Source: JASUTC01 sp035447925 (GTDB taxonomy: Bacteria; Thermotogota; Thermotogae; MWEM01). From it: DNA of 64,000 nt. Each line of letters starts with the position of its first letter. The first letter of the stretch is position 1. Position numbers and translations under genes: made by a program. The stretch is taken from NCBI GenBank assembly GCA_035447925.1, contig DAOTHY010000003.1:1-64000 (forward strand). The letters run 5' to 3'. Under the pieces are notes generated by a model. That model saw only the letters and a program-made list of their open reading frames with translations. It was not told where the DNA came from and did not search any database. Below are positions 8,945 to 17,333 of this stretch, piece by piece.

Positions 8945-8973
8945 AAAGGGGCATAATCAGCATGCCCCTTTTT
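8943..8973. terminator. Bidirectional intrinsic terminator between MATE and trxB
   Basis: Perfect 12-bp stem AAAAAGGGGCAT / ATGCCCCTTTTT with a 7-nt loop. The A and T flanks give a U-run on both strands, so it can end both convergent transcripts. Confidence 0.85.
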
Positions 8974-8991
8974 ATGAGAATGACTTTTTGT

Positions 8992-9951
8992 TTAAAAATA
9001 CAATTTAATTGCGCTGGCTGCAGCACTTGCACCATCAGCGGCAGCATTAATGATTTGCCTCAGTTCTTTGTCAATGACGTCTCCAACGGCAAAAACCCCC
9101 GGGAGAGTTGTTTCAAAAGTAACCGGGTCGACTTTTATAAAGCCGTCAGGTGTTGTTTGGACGAGATTTTTAAATAACCCGGAATTGGGAACCAACCCCA
9201 CATAAATAAAAACGCCATCGACTTGAAGTTCATGTTTCGTGCCATCTTTAACGTTATTTAGCACAAGGTTGTTGACAAAGGCATCCCCTTGAATCTCTTC
9301 AACAACACTATCCCATACAAAATCCATTTTGGGATTGTTGAATGCCCTTTCTTGTAAAATTCGATCAGCCCTTAGACTGTTTCTGCGATGAATCACAGTT
9401 ACTTTAGCGGCCGTTTGAGTGAGATATAGTCCTTCATCGATAGCTGAATTGCCTCCGCCGATAACGGCAACGTGCTTGTCTGCGAAAAAAGCGCCATCGC
9501 AAATGGCACAATATGAAACGCCTTTTCCTTCGTATTCCTTTTCGCCAAGTACATTTAGTTTCCTATGCGTTGCTCCTGTAGCTATAACAAGCACTTTTGC
9601 AGCTATTTCACTTGAATCATCTAAAGTGATGGTTTTCTTATCACAGCATATGGTGATGTTCTTAACCCCTCTATTGGAAATGGTTGCGCCAAAATGTTTT
9701 GCGTGATCGCTAAACCTTTCCGCCAGTTCCAACCCATCAATGGAGGTAAAACCCGGATAGTTTTCAACCTTTTCTGTGGCGGCTATTTGCCCACCCTCAC
9801 TGCTTTTTTCTATTACAAGGGTATCCAATCCACCCCTTGACGCATAAATGGCAGCTGTTAATCCTGCCGGTCCCCCCCCGATGATGATCATGTCATAGCT
9901 TTCTTTCAATTGCTTTGACGTGGACGAATCTCCCAAATCAAAAAACACCAA
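8992..9951 (-). CDS. trxB: Thioredoxin-disulfide reductase
   Basis: FAD/NAD(P)H flavoenzyme of about 319 residues that reduces thioredoxin-like proteins. It shows the FAD motif IIIGGGPAGLTAA, the redox pair CAIC, the second Rossmann motif AVIGGGNSAIDEG, HRRNSLR (the HRRxxxR NADPH signature) and the C-terminal FAD motif GVFAVGDV. A stretch of about 20 residues precedes the FAD motif. I chose the TTG at 9951 because GGGGTGAT lies 4 nt upstream; a GTG at 9960 is inside that site. It is the second gene after a two-CxxC disulfide oxidoreductase (22 nt gap), its probable electron acceptor. Confidence 0.93.
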   Translation of the reverse strand: MVFFDLGDSSTSKQLKESYDMIIIGGGPAGLTAAIYASRGGLDTLVIEKSSEGGQIAATEKVENYPGFTSIDGLELAERFSDHAKHFGATISNRGVKNITICCDKKTITLDDSSEIAAKVLVIATGATHRKLNVLGEKEYEGKGVSYCAICDGAFFADKHVAVIGGGNSAIDEGLYLTQTAAKVTVIHRRNSLRADRILQERAFNNPKMDFVWDSVVEEIQGDAFVNNLVLNNVKDGTKHELQVDGVFIYVGLVPNSGLFKNLVQTTPDGFIKVDPVTFETTLPGVFAVGDVIDKELRQIINAAADGASAAASAIKLYF

Positions 9952-9973
9952 TTCTATCACCCCATTATGGTCT

Positions 9974-10639
9974 TTATAATACTTTTAAAACCTCATCAAG
10001 ATATTCCCGTTCAGGGAAGGCACCTACAAATGAATTGGCTCCGTCATTGATGACCATTTGCGGAACGGATGATACGCCGTATTTCGCAGAAAGTTCCGGA
10101 AATTCAGAAGCTTCAACCATTTCCCCTTTAATAAATTCCGGGTTGATCATGGAGAAATAATGAGCCGTTAAAACAGCCTTTGGACAATATGGACATGTCG
10201 GAGTTACAAACGCTTGGATCTTAACGGGTTTGTTGATTGCTTTCAGTTTTTCAACGATGTCTTGACTTACGGGTGGATTAGCACCATTCGAGATGATAAC
10301 GATATCCTCAAGTAAAGTGGCAAACTCATGGCCAAAAGGGGCCCCATGAAAAATGACGTTATAATGTTTTAAGTTTTTGTCCAAAATGACAAATCCGGGT
10401 AGATACTCCACCCCATATTTTTTTGCCAATTCTTGATCCTGTTCGTAAATGTGTTCTTCTATTTCCAGTTTCCCTTCAGACAGCGAGGCAACCTCTTGCA
10501 ATACCTCTTTTGTCAAGGTGCAATAATGGCATTTCGATTCGTCCTCAGTTAGGAACAGTATAATCTTCACATTGTCCTTCATTTCCTCTGCCAATCTGTC
10601 CTTTATCTGTACCTGATCCTTTTTCTTCAATAAGCCCAT
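9974..10639 (-). CDS. Protein disulfide oxidoreductase (PDO), glutaredoxin-like with two CxxC sites
   Basis: A 221-residue cytosolic redox protein built from two thioredoxin folds. CHYC sits in the N-terminal half and CPYC in the C-terminal half; the second follows the typical VTPTCPYCP context. This architecture matches PDO/glutaredoxin-like proteins of thermophiles and anaerobes that work with a thioredoxin reductase. The ATG at 10639 follows GGAGG; longer in-frame extensions have no ribosome site. It leads a two-gene operon with trxB, so a PDO-TrxB electron chain is the natural reading. Its promoter contains a CsoR/CstR-like palindrome. Confidence 0.88.
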   Translation of the reverse strand: MGLLKKKDQVQIKDRLAEEMKDNVKIILFLTEDESKCHYCTLTKEVLQEVASLSEGKLEIEEHIYEQDQELAKKYGVEYLPGFVILDKNLKHYNVIFHGAPFGHEFATLLEDIVIISNGANPPVSQDIVEKLKAINKPVKIQAFVTPTCPYCPKAVLTAHYFSMINPEFIKGEMVEASEFPELSAKYGVSSVPQMVINDGANSFVGAFPEREYLDEVLKVL

Positions 10640-10666
10640 CCTTAAACCTCCAAAAAATAATGATAA

Positions 10667-10695
10667 TTTATACCCCCTGTGGGTATTCAAATCAA
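10667..10695 (-). promoter_or_regulatory. Promoter with embedded CsoR/CstR-like operator
   Basis: On the minus strand TTGATT (10695-10690), 17-nt spacer, TATAAA (10672-10667). The spacer and start of the -10 hold the near-palindrome ATACCCACAGGGGGTAT (10686-10670; 7 of 8 pairs match), which resembles operators of CsoR/CstR-family repressors. Binding would block the promoter of the PDO-trxB pair. Confidence 0.55.
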
Positions 10696-10730
10696 TTTGA
10701 CGTGAAATTTTTAAAATTTATTTCAACCAG

Positions 10731-10756
10731 AAAAAAGAGCCCATATTCTGGGCTCT
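10731..10756 (-). terminator. Intrinsic terminator after the SPFH gene
   Basis: Stem AGAGCCCA / TGGGCTCT with a 5-nt loop, followed on the minus strand by a run of six Us. It closes the NfeD-SPFH transcript. Confidence 0.8.
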
Positions 10757-10764
10757 AATAAAGC

Positions 10765-11688
10765 TTATACTTTTGGCTTGGAGTCATTCGAATTTGCTTT
10801 GTTGAACATTTCACCAATGGCCCCGATACTACCAAGGATTCCCGAAGTTTCCATAGGAAGGAATATTTTGGATGCCTGGCCATTGGCAATATCTTTGAGG
10901 GCTTCAAGGTATTTGATGGCGATGACATCGTCTGTGGCGTTTCCTTTGTGAATGGACTCAAATACTTTATAAATGGCCTCCGCTTGTCCTTCTGCTTCAG
11001 TACTCAGTTGGAATTTACGAGCCTGTGCTTCCAATCTCACTGCTTCCGCTTTTCCTTGCGCATCCAAAATCCAAGCCTGCTTTTTACCTTCAGCCTTGGT
11101 AATTTCAGATTCCTTGATTCCTTGAGCTTCTAAAATGACCGCACGTTTTACCCTTTCGGATTTCATTTGTCTGCTCATGGCATCTGTAATATCTTGAGGA
11201 GGATCTATCCGCTTGATTTCAACTCTGGAAACCTTGACGCCCCAGTTGTCAGTGGCATCATCCAGTACTTCTCTTAATCTGGTGTTGATCATTTCCCTGG
11301 AGGTCAGGGTCTGATCTAATTCCAATTCACCGATGACATTTCTAAGATTGGTTTGTGCAAGCTTAATCGCAGCATCCTGGAACATCGAAATATTGTAAAG
11401 GACCATGTAGGCATCTGTTACCTGATAGTATATGATGGCATCAACAGATACCACCACATTGTCATTGGTAATTACTTCTTGAGGGGGGACATCGATGACT
11501 TGTTCACGCATGTCCACTTTAGTCATTCTTTCAAATAAAGGGATAACAAACTGAATGCCTGCTTCTCCAATTCTGTTGAATTTCCCCAATCTTTCAATTA
11601 CCCCTTTTTCGTAAGGTCTGATGATCCTTATTCCGGCCATGGCAAAGATAAAGATAAAACAAATTAAAACAATCAATGCAATCAGCAT
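10765..11688 (-). CDS. SPFH/band 7 membrane scaffold protein (stomatin/QmcA type)
   Basis: A 307-residue membrane-anchored oligomeric scaffold. One N-terminal hydrophobic segment (about residues 1-20) is followed by RIIRPYEKGVIERLGK, a classic opening of the SPFH domain, and by a long charged coiled coil rich in EAQG/KAEG repeats (about 185-250). Family members organise membrane microdomains and regulate membrane proteases. It follows an NfeD gene after 15 nt, the conserved partner arrangement. The ATG has AAGGAGG upstream. Confidence 0.92.
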   Translation of the reverse strand: MLIALIVLICFIFIFAMAGIRIIRPYEKGVIERLGKFNRIGEAGIQFVIPLFERMTKVDMREQVIDVPPQEVITNDNVVVSVDAIIYYQVTDAYMVLYNISMFQDAAIKLAQTNLRNVIGELELDQTLTSREMINTRLREVLDDATDNWGVKVSRVEIKRIDPPQDITDAMSRQMKSERVKRAVILEAQGIKESEITKAEGKKQAWILDAQGKAEAVRLEAQARKFQLSTEAEGQAEAIYKVFESIHKGNATDDVIAIKYLEALKDIANGQASKIFLPMETSGILGSIGAIGEMFNKANSNDSKPKV

Positions 11689-11703
11689 AGTTTTTTTACC
11701 TCC

Positions 11704-12147
11704 TTAGTTTTTTGCGTCCCCTTCTTGTACATAAAGCTTGACACCCTGTAATCGTTTAATGACTACTTCTTTTCCTTTTTCAATTACAACGCCGCTTATT
11801 GAACATGCCCGCCATTCTTGTCCGTCGATTTTGACGATTCCCTTGGAATTATCCGACAGGATGGTTTCAGTAACCAAACCGATTTTTCCAATGATTTCAT
11901 CCTGGGTTATTTTTCGACTGGGTTCACCGGAAAACTTATTTGTTAATTTTTTGGTGAATAAGACCAGTAAAAAAGAACAAATCGCAAAAATCAACAGCTG
12001 TATCGTCACCGAGCTTACCCACAACCATGAAAACAGTGCTGTGATTAGGGCACTCACGCCGAACCACATGATGAAAAAGGTGGCGGTAAACATCTCGGCT
12101 ATCAGCAGGACAAATCCCAAAATCATCCAAACAATTTCCCAACTCAT
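11704..12147 (-). CDS. NfeD-family membrane protein
   Basis: A 147-residue short NfeD protein: three to four hydrophobic helices in the first 75 residues, then an OB-fold-like soluble C-terminal domain ending in QGVKLYVQEG. It lacks the ClpP-like protease domain of long NfeD proteins, so it probably acts only as partner of the SPFH protein encoded next. The ATG at 12147 is preferred over the GTG at 12156, since AGAGGTGAT overlaps the latter and is well spaced from the former. Confidence 0.88.
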   Translation of the reverse strand: MSWEIVWMILGFVLLIAEMFTATFFIMWFGVSALITALFSWLWVSSVTIQLLIFAICSFLLVLFTKKLTNKFSGEPSRKITQDEIIGKIGLVTETILSDNSKGIVKIDGQEWRACSISGVVIEKGKEVVIKRLQGVKLYVQEGDAKN

Positions 12148-12192
12148 TTTTATCACCTCTTCATGAATAAGACAAAAAAAGAAGACAGATTA

Positions 12193-12936
12193 TTACCCTG
12201 CTTGTCTTTTTTTCCCTTTCAACACGTAACGAATAAAAGCCATGATTTGAAAGATCACCTTGAATTTTCGGACAGGGTGTTGCAGAATTCGATAAATCCA
12301 CTCAAGATTAGCTCTTTGAACCCATTTTGGGGCTCGCTTGGCTGTTTGAGCATAAATATCCAATGAGCCTCCTACACCGATCGCAATGGTGCAGCCGGTG
12401 TGTTTAAAAAAACGCTCAATCCATTTTTCCTGTTTGGGAGCTCCTAGACCAACAAATAAAACGTCTGCCTCAGATTCTTTGATCTGGTTGCATATGTTCG
12501 GACTGTCTTTTTCAAAATCAAAGTATCCGTTCCGATAACCGGCTGTTTCAATCCCTGTTTTTTCTTGGAGCGTGTCAGCTGCTTTTTCAGCTACCCCCTC
12601 AACGCCACCAAGTATAAACGCTTTTTTGGATATCGAAGCACCAATTTGGCACAATCGATACATGATTTCTACACCGGGGTATCTTTCAATGCTGATTTTA
12701 TTCAACCTGTTCAGTGCCCACGAAAGTCCTGTCCCGTCGGGTATGACAACAGAATCTATGATGGCCTTGGCTGCAGATTCATCATTGAGATAATAATAGG
12801 CGATCTGTGCGTTCATCGTTGTGATCTTTATTTTTCTATTGTTTTCCAGACAATCTCTTAAAAAAAGGTCAATATCCTCTCTTTTTGAACAGATAACTTC
12901 CAGTCCAAAAAAATCGGTAATCTGTAGTCTTCTCAT
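12193..12936 (-). CDS. WecG/TagA/CpsF-family glycosyltransferase
   Basis: Adds an N-acetylmannosamine-type sugar to a lipid-linked acceptor during surface polysaccharide or teichoic-acid-like polymer synthesis, on the cytoplasmic face of the membrane. At 247 residues it matches the family. Diagnostic phrases are TTMNAQIAYY, IPDGTGLSWAL (catalytic Asp region), GLGAPKQEKWI and GVGGSLDIYAQTAKRAP. No ribosome site precedes the ATG; instead an extended -10 (TGTTAGAAT) ends 6 nt before it, so the mRNA may be leaderless. It stands alone, away from the O-antigen ligase operon, and ends 45 nt before the NfeD start. Confidence 0.9.
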   Translation of the reverse strand: MRRLQITDFFGLEVICSKREDIDLFLRDCLENNRKIKITTMNAQIAYYYLNDESAAKAIIDSVVIPDGTGLSWALNRLNKISIERYPGVEIMYRLCQIGASISKKAFILGGVEGVAEKAADTLQEKTGIETAGYRNGYFDFEKDSPNICNQIKESEADVLFVGLGAPKQEKWIERFFKHTGCTIAIGVGGSLDIYAQTAKRAPKWVQRANLEWIYRILQHPVRKFKVIFQIMAFIRYVLKGKKRQAG

Positions 12937-12942
12937 AAGTCT

Positions 12943-12951
12943 ATTCTAACA
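12943..12951 (-). promoter_or_regulatory. Extended -10 directly before wecG-like gene (possible leaderless start)
   Basis: TGTTAGAAT on the minus strand ends 6 nt before the ATG at 12936, so the A of ATG would be about +1. Confidence 0.4.
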
Positions 12952-12969
12952 GATTCGAGGCTAAAAAAG

Positions 12970-12978
12970 TGATATAAT
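12970..12978 (+). promoter_or_regulatory. Extended -10 promoter of pdxK
   Basis: TGATATAAT, no clear -35, about 53 nt before the start codon; divergent from the glycosyltransferase promoter. Confidence 0.5.
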
Positions 12979-13030
12979 CTGAACAATCAGAAAAATAATC
13001 ACACAAAAAAAGAAAATGAAAGGAGAACAG

Positions 13031-13903
13031 ATGAAAAACATCGTTCCGAGAATAGCAGCAATACATGATATATCAGGGTTCGGAAGAGCATCCTTGACAG
13101 TAATCATTCCAATAATGTCCAATATGGGTTTTCAAGTTTGTCCGATTCCTACGGCGGTTTTGTCAACACATACGGGTGGGTTTGAAGGGTTTAAATTTGT
13201 AGATTTGACCGAACATCTTCAGGGGTATATTCAGCATTGGAAGACCCTTGATTTACAGTTCGATGCCATCTATTCAGGATTTCTAGGCTCTGAAGCACAA
13301 CTGGATATTGTCAGGGGATTTTTCAAGGATTTCAGGCATGCAGATCAATTAAAGGTGGTAGATCCTGTGTTGGGCGATGATGGGAAACGCTACCAAACCG
13401 TTACCGATCAAATGGTGAGCGGTATGAAAGAACTCATTAAAGAAGCGGATTTGATCACACCGAATATTACCGAAGCCGCTTTTTTATTGGACAGGCAAGT
13501 ACCGGATACCATTACCGATGATCAGATCAAAGATTGGGCTGCATCCCTGACTCGGATGGGTCCCACTTATGCGGTTATCACCAGTGTTCCCGATTTTTCC
13601 AAGCACAAATGTACAGCTACGGTGGCTTATAATTCCAAAGATAACCGATATTGGAAAGTAACCTGTGATTATATTCCGGCCTTTTACCCTGGAACGGGGG
13701 ACATGTTTACCAGTGTTTTGGTTGGGAGTCTCATGCAGTCGGACAGTCTTCCCATTGCACTGGACAGGGCGCAGCGTTTTGTTTCATTGGCCATAAGAGC
13801 AACATTTGGTTTTGAAATACCACATCGGGAAGGCGTCCTTTTAGAACGCGTCCTGGATAGCCTCAAATCACCGGTTACATCCACCAGTTATGAATTGATA
13901 TGA
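13031..13903 (+). CDS. pdxK: Pyridoxal/pyridoxamine kinase
   Basis: Phosphorylates B6 vitamers to give PLP or its precursors, in the cytosol. The 290-residue ribokinase-fold protein begins with AIHDISGFGRASL, has the substrate loop TAVLSTHTGG, DPVLGDDGK (metal/ATP region) and the catalytic motif PGTGDMFTS with the base Asp. These are typical of the PdxK/PdxY type found in anaerobes. The ATG at 13031 follows AAAGGAG; an ATG at 13016 is upstream of that site. Supply of PLP fits the many PLP enzymes encoded here (KamA, threonine-synthase-like, DegT) and YggS. Confidence 0.9.
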   Translation: MKNIVPRIAAIHDISGFGRASLTVIIPIMSNMGFQVCPIPTAVLSTHTGGFEGFKFVDLTEHLQGYIQHWKTLDLQFDAIYSGFLGSEAQLDIVRGFFKDFRHADQLKVVDPVLGDDGKRYQTVTDQMVSGMKELIKEADLITPNITEAAFLLDRQVPDTITDDQIKDWAASLTRMGPTYAVITSVPDFSKHKCTATVAYNSKDNRYWKVTCDYIPAFYPGTGDMFTSVLVGSLMQSDSLPIALDRAQRFVSLAIRATFGFEIPHREGVLLERVLDSLKSPVTSTSYELI

Positions 13904-13959
13904 CAGAGTAGCCATTGATTACCCTTAATTATCGTTTACTTCAGCAAAAAACCTTTTAG

Positions 13960-15165
13960 TTAATCATCCGGTTTGATAATGGTTACTTCTTCTCTGAGAT
14001 ATTTTTGAGGGGTTTTGATGTCTTTTAATCCGTTACCGGTGATGATCAATGCGATGGTATCGCATGGGCTGAAGTGGTTTGAATTGGCCAATTTTTTGAA
14101 GCCAGCAAAAGAGGCGGCAGCCGCAGGCTCTCCAAAAACACCGGTCTTTCTTGCCAATTCCATGATGGCTTCTCCGATTTGCTGATCAGTCACACTGATA
14201 AAGCCGCCGTTGTATTTTTGGGCGTATTGACAAGCCTTCAAGTAATCTCTGGGTTTGCCTACGCCAATAGAGTCAGCATCAGTGTTTGGGTTTTCGACAT
14301 CATCTATGATAAATGGTTCACCTTTCCGGAAGGTTTTTAGGATAGGATCACACCCACTAGCCTGCACACCGATTACTTTGGGAATCTTCTCGATGATTCC
14401 CAGTTCTTTTAAATCACTGAACCCTTTCAAAAAACTGCTGTAAACCGTTCCATCCCCCACACTGACGAATATCCAGTCCGGAAGTTGAAGCCTCGTTTGA
14501 TGGGCTATCTCCAAGGCGCAAGTTTTTTTCCCCTCCAGAAGATAGGGATTAACTGCTGAATTTCTGCAATACCAATCATTCTTTTCCCCTATTTTCAAAG
14601 AAAGGTCAAATGCCTGATCGTATGTGCCTTGAACGGCGAAAACTTGAGCGCCGTAGATAAGCATTTGAGCAATCTTTGCTTCAGGGGCACTTTTGGGGAT
14701 GAAGATGTGAGCATGAACAGAAGATCCGGCACTGATTCCGGATAGGGAACTGGCGGCATTGCCGGTTGATGCGGCATAAATATCCGAGTATCCTAATTCT
14801 ATGGCTTTAGCAACTGCAATGATACTTGCCCGGTCTTTAAAGGAGGCAGTGGGATTTTTCCCATCGTCTTTGATGAGGACTTCTTTGACCTTGTACTCCT
14901 TAGCCAGGTTTGCTGAACTATAAAGCGGCGTATCACCAACTATAACATTTTTAGGAAGCAATGTTTCATCGATCGGCAACAGATCGCCAAATTTGGCAAT
15001 TCCCTTTTTCTCCTCCTTGATCCACTGCGTTTCTTTGGAAAAATGATACACGACTTCCAGCGTTCCCTTTCGGTTGCCACATTGAGGGCAGGTGTACTGA
15101 ATATCATCCGGCTCATATACTCTTGAACAGTTGATACACCTTAACGTATAACGGGTCCGACTCAT
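13960..15165 (-). CDS. thrC: Threonine synthase-like PLP enzyme
   Basis: A 401-residue fold-type II PLP enzyme. The N-terminus carries a zinc-ribbon-like CINC...CPQC, as in archaeal-type threonine synthases. The PLP lysine lies in NPTASFKDRAS, and AASTGNAASSLS matches the substrate loop. The glycine-rich phosphate-binding loop reads VSVGDGTVYSS instead of the classical SGNxGN. True threonine synthase converts O-phosphohomoserine; here no homoserine genes are near. The gene is the last of the kdd operon and overlaps the upstream flavoprotein gene by 4 nt (ATGA), so a role in amino-acid breakdown is an alternative. No hairpin separates it from the convergent pdxK. Confidence 0.8.
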   Translation of the reverse strand: MSRTRYTLRCINCSRVYEPDDIQYTCPQCGNRKGTLEVVYHFSKETQWIKEEKKGIAKFGDLLPIDETLLPKNVIVGDTPLYSSANLAKEYKVKEVLIKDDGKNPTASFKDRASIIAVAKAIELGYSDIYAASTGNAASSLSGISAGSSVHAHIFIPKSAPEAKIAQMLIYGAQVFAVQGTYDQAFDLSLKIGEKNDWYCRNSAVNPYLLEGKKTCALEIAHQTRLQLPDWIFVSVGDGTVYSSFLKGFSDLKELGIIEKIPKVIGVQASGCDPILKTFRKGEPFIIDDVENPNTDADSIGVGKPRDYLKACQYAQKYNGGFISVTDQQIGEAIMELARKTGVFGEPAAAASFAGFKKLANSNHFSPCDTIALIITGNGLKDIKTPQKYLREEVTIIKPDD

Positions 15166-16250
15166 AGAACTCCCTGAATGGCGTTAACCGGGCATCTACT
15201 CTCGCAAAGTCCACATTGAAAACAATTTGATTGGTCTAATACCACTTTTTTGTTATCGAACGATAAAGCATCGTAAGGACAACTGCGTACGCAAATTCCA
15301 CAGTGCGTACAGATTTCATGATTGACAGCAGGGTAGCCTGTTTCAAAACGAATTTCGGTATTTTTGTCTTTCGATTGACCTCTAAGAGAAATCAAATCTT
15401 GGTAGCCGTATTGTTCCATCTTTTTAGGTAGATCTTCAATGATTTTTGAATAAAGGTCTTTGCCGTAAAGCATTGCGGCTGAGAGCATCTGAACGGCACT
15501 TGCACCGGCACAAATGAATTCTAAAACATCTTCTGCATTTTTTATTCCACCCACGCCAATTACTGGGATATCCACCGAGTCCGTAATCAGTTTGATTCTT
15601 GAAAGGGCAATGGGTTTTATGACAGGGCCTGAAATCCAGCCTAAACCGCCTTTACTCCCCAGAGGTGATTGTCCCCTTTTGAGGTTTAATGGATAAGTGG
15701 GCCCTACTGAATTGATAGCGACTATTCCATAACCGCCATTGTCTTTGACCATCTGAGCGAAGGCTGCAGGGTCTGTGATATGAGGGCTGAGTTTGATAAA
15801 AACCGGTTTTTGAGTTGCCTCACTGGCCGCTTTTACCGTTTTGGCAATGGGTGAAAGATCCGTCCCGACATAATGGGTGGAAAGTTCAAAGGCCGTTGCA
15901 AAAGGCTCCACCCGTTTTATCAGTGAGACGATTTCATCTTGCCGATACCCTAAACTGATGATCAGTGGTTGTTGGAGCGTTTCGTTAATCTGTGGCAGAA
16001 ATTCAACTACCCATTTTTCGGGCGGGTATTCAGACCACAATTCGGCGTTGATGAGATAATCTTTGCCGCCGATGATGCAGGGGTGGGGAACCGGTGCCGC
16101 CTTTGAAGAGATGGTTTTACTCACCAGAGCACCCAACCCTTGAGATGCCAGCGAAAGAATCTTTCGGGCATCTGAAACCAGAGGGCCTGAAGCCGGCATT
16201 AATGGGTTTTCTAATTCAATTTTATCGCCTATCTTGACTGATAGATTCAT
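15162..16250 (-). CDS. Dihydroorotate dehydrogenase-like flavoprotein with C-terminal 2x[4Fe-4S] ferredoxin
   Basis: A 362-residue FMN TIM-barrel oxidoreductase fused to a bacterial ferredoxin. Barrel landmarks are NPLMPASGPL, FIKLSPH and VIGVGGIKNAEDV. Two cluster motifs close the protein: CTHCGICVRSCP and CFQCGLCESRCP. The loop that in true dihydroorotate or dihydropyrimidine dehydrogenases reads ELNxSCPN reads ELSTHYVG (about residues 122-129), so the catalytic Cys/Ser is not in its usual place and orotate synthesis is unlikely. It lies between kdd and the threonine-synthase-like gene, 25 nt after kdd, and should be coexpressed with both. Substrate unknown. ATG at 16250 follows AAGGAGAT. 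Confidence 0.82.
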   Translation of the reverse strand: MNLSVKIGDKIELENPLMPASGPLVSDARKILSLASQGLGALVSKTISSKAAPVPHPCIIGGKDYLINAELWSEYPPEKWVVEFLPQINETLQQPLIISLGYRQDEIVSLIKRVEPFATAFELSTHYVGTDLSPIAKTVKAASEATQKPVFIKLSPHITDPAAFAQMVKDNGGYGIVAINSVGPTYPLNLKRGQSPLGSKGGLGWISGPVIKPIALSRIKLITDSVDIPVIGVGGIKNAEDVLEFICAGASAVQMLSAAMLYGKDLYSKIIEDLPKKMEQYGYQDLISLRGQSKDKNTEIRFETGYPAVNHEICTHCGICVRSCPYDALSFDNKKVVLDQSNCFQCGLCESRCPVNAIQGVL

Positions 16251-16275
16251 CAAACCATCTCCTTATCATTTATTT

Positions 16276-17313
16276 CTATCCGTATCGTTTGCTAAAGAGT
16301 TCAAATAGTTTTTTGTTTTCCCTGACAACATCCAAAGCGTATGCGGCATGGTTTTTAGCGTAGCCGTTTCCGATGATCATATTGACATCTTTTCCTACAC
16401 CTTCTGCCCCTAGAGCCGCTTTGGTGAAACTGGAAGCCATGGAGAAAAAGTAGACGTTGCCATGTTCCTTTGTTGAAAGCACACAAGACATCTCGGTGTT
16501 GGCCGCATTGACGACGTTGATGGTTACGTCGCATAATTCCCCGTCGGTGGCATCATGGACCATACGATAGACCCCGACGGTATCGGTTGCGTCAGTTTGG
16601 AGAATTGTATCGCAGAATCCCAACTCTTCCAATTCTTCTCTGCGGTCGTTGTGATGGATCAAGCCGATGACCTTTCCCACATTTCCTGTCATCTTTTTTG
16701 CCACATACGCACATAATACCCCTGATTTTCCGGCTGCACCTAAAATCATGACTGTGTCGGAGGGTTTCACCAATCTGGCTGTTTGAATGGGAGCACCCGC
16801 CACGTCAAGGATGGATAATGCCAGAGGTCTGGACATGTCACTTGGGAGTTTAACCACGACACCACTTTCAAAAACAATGGCCTTGCCCTCCACTTCGACC
16901 TGTTCCCTGTCCAAATGGACTTTTCTAATCCTTTCTATCTTAAGTGGGGTTAAGGAAAGGGATACAAGAGTTGCCACATGGTCGCCAACCTTAACCTGAT
17001 GCTTTTGAGACATCTCTTTTGAGATTTCAGCAACGGTTCCGACCAACATACCTCCGGAACCAGTTACGGGGTTGTGCATTTTCCCCCTCTCAGAAATGAT
17101 TTCCATGATCCTTGCCGATACTTTCGATTCATCGGCTCCGACTTCTTCCTTGATTTGCCTGAATGATGCGGAATCAATGTTTAAGTGTGTTACGTCAATC
17201 ATGATTTCGTTGTCGTAGGCGGTATTCATTGCATTATTGACCTTCCATGCCGGTTGCGGCAATACCCCCTCCGGTTCCAATACCCGATGTGTTCCAAATG
17301 GACATCCTTTCAT
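16276..17313 (-). CDS. kdd: L-erythro-3,5-diaminohexanoate dehydrogenase
   Basis: NAD(P)-dependent oxidative deamination of 3,5-diaminohexanoate to 5-amino-3-oxohexanoate, a step of lysine fermentation after the 2,3- and 5,6-aminomutases. The start MKGCPFGTHRVLEPEGVLPQ is close to what I remember for Kdd proteins, and the 345-residue length fits. A Rossmann-type nucleotide site appears as VMILGAAGKSGVLCA near the middle. The ATG at 17313 lies 9 nt after GGGGAGG; the ATG at 17322 abuts that site. The other lysine genes (kamDE, kce, kal) are not beside it; kamA is 24 kb away. Confidence 0.9.
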   Translation of the reverse strand: MKGCPFGTHRVLEPEGVLPQPAWKVNNAMNTAYDNEIMIDVTHLNIDSASFRQIKEEVGADESKVSARIMEIISERGKMHNPVTGSGGMLVGTVAEISKEMSQKHQVKVGDHVATLVSLSLTPLKIERIRKVHLDREQVEVEGKAIVFESGVVVKLPSDMSRPLALSILDVAGAPIQTARLVKPSDTVMILGAAGKSGVLCAYVAKKMTGNVGKVIGLIHHNDRREELEELGFCDTILQTDATDTVGVYRMVHDATDGELCDVTINVVNAANTEMSCVLSTKEHGNVYFFSMASSFTKAALGAEGVGKDVNMIIGNGYAKNHAAYALDVVRENKKLFELFSKRYG

Positions 17314-17333
17314 GTAGACCATCCTCCCCTTTA

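Noticed and set aside
9952..9960. GTG at 9960 as trxB start
   Set aside because: It lies inside the GGGGTGAT ribosome site that best serves TTG 9951.
11738..12166. 142-codon plus-strand frame across the NfeD gene
   Set aside because: Antisense to a recognisable NfeD protein; no supporting signals.
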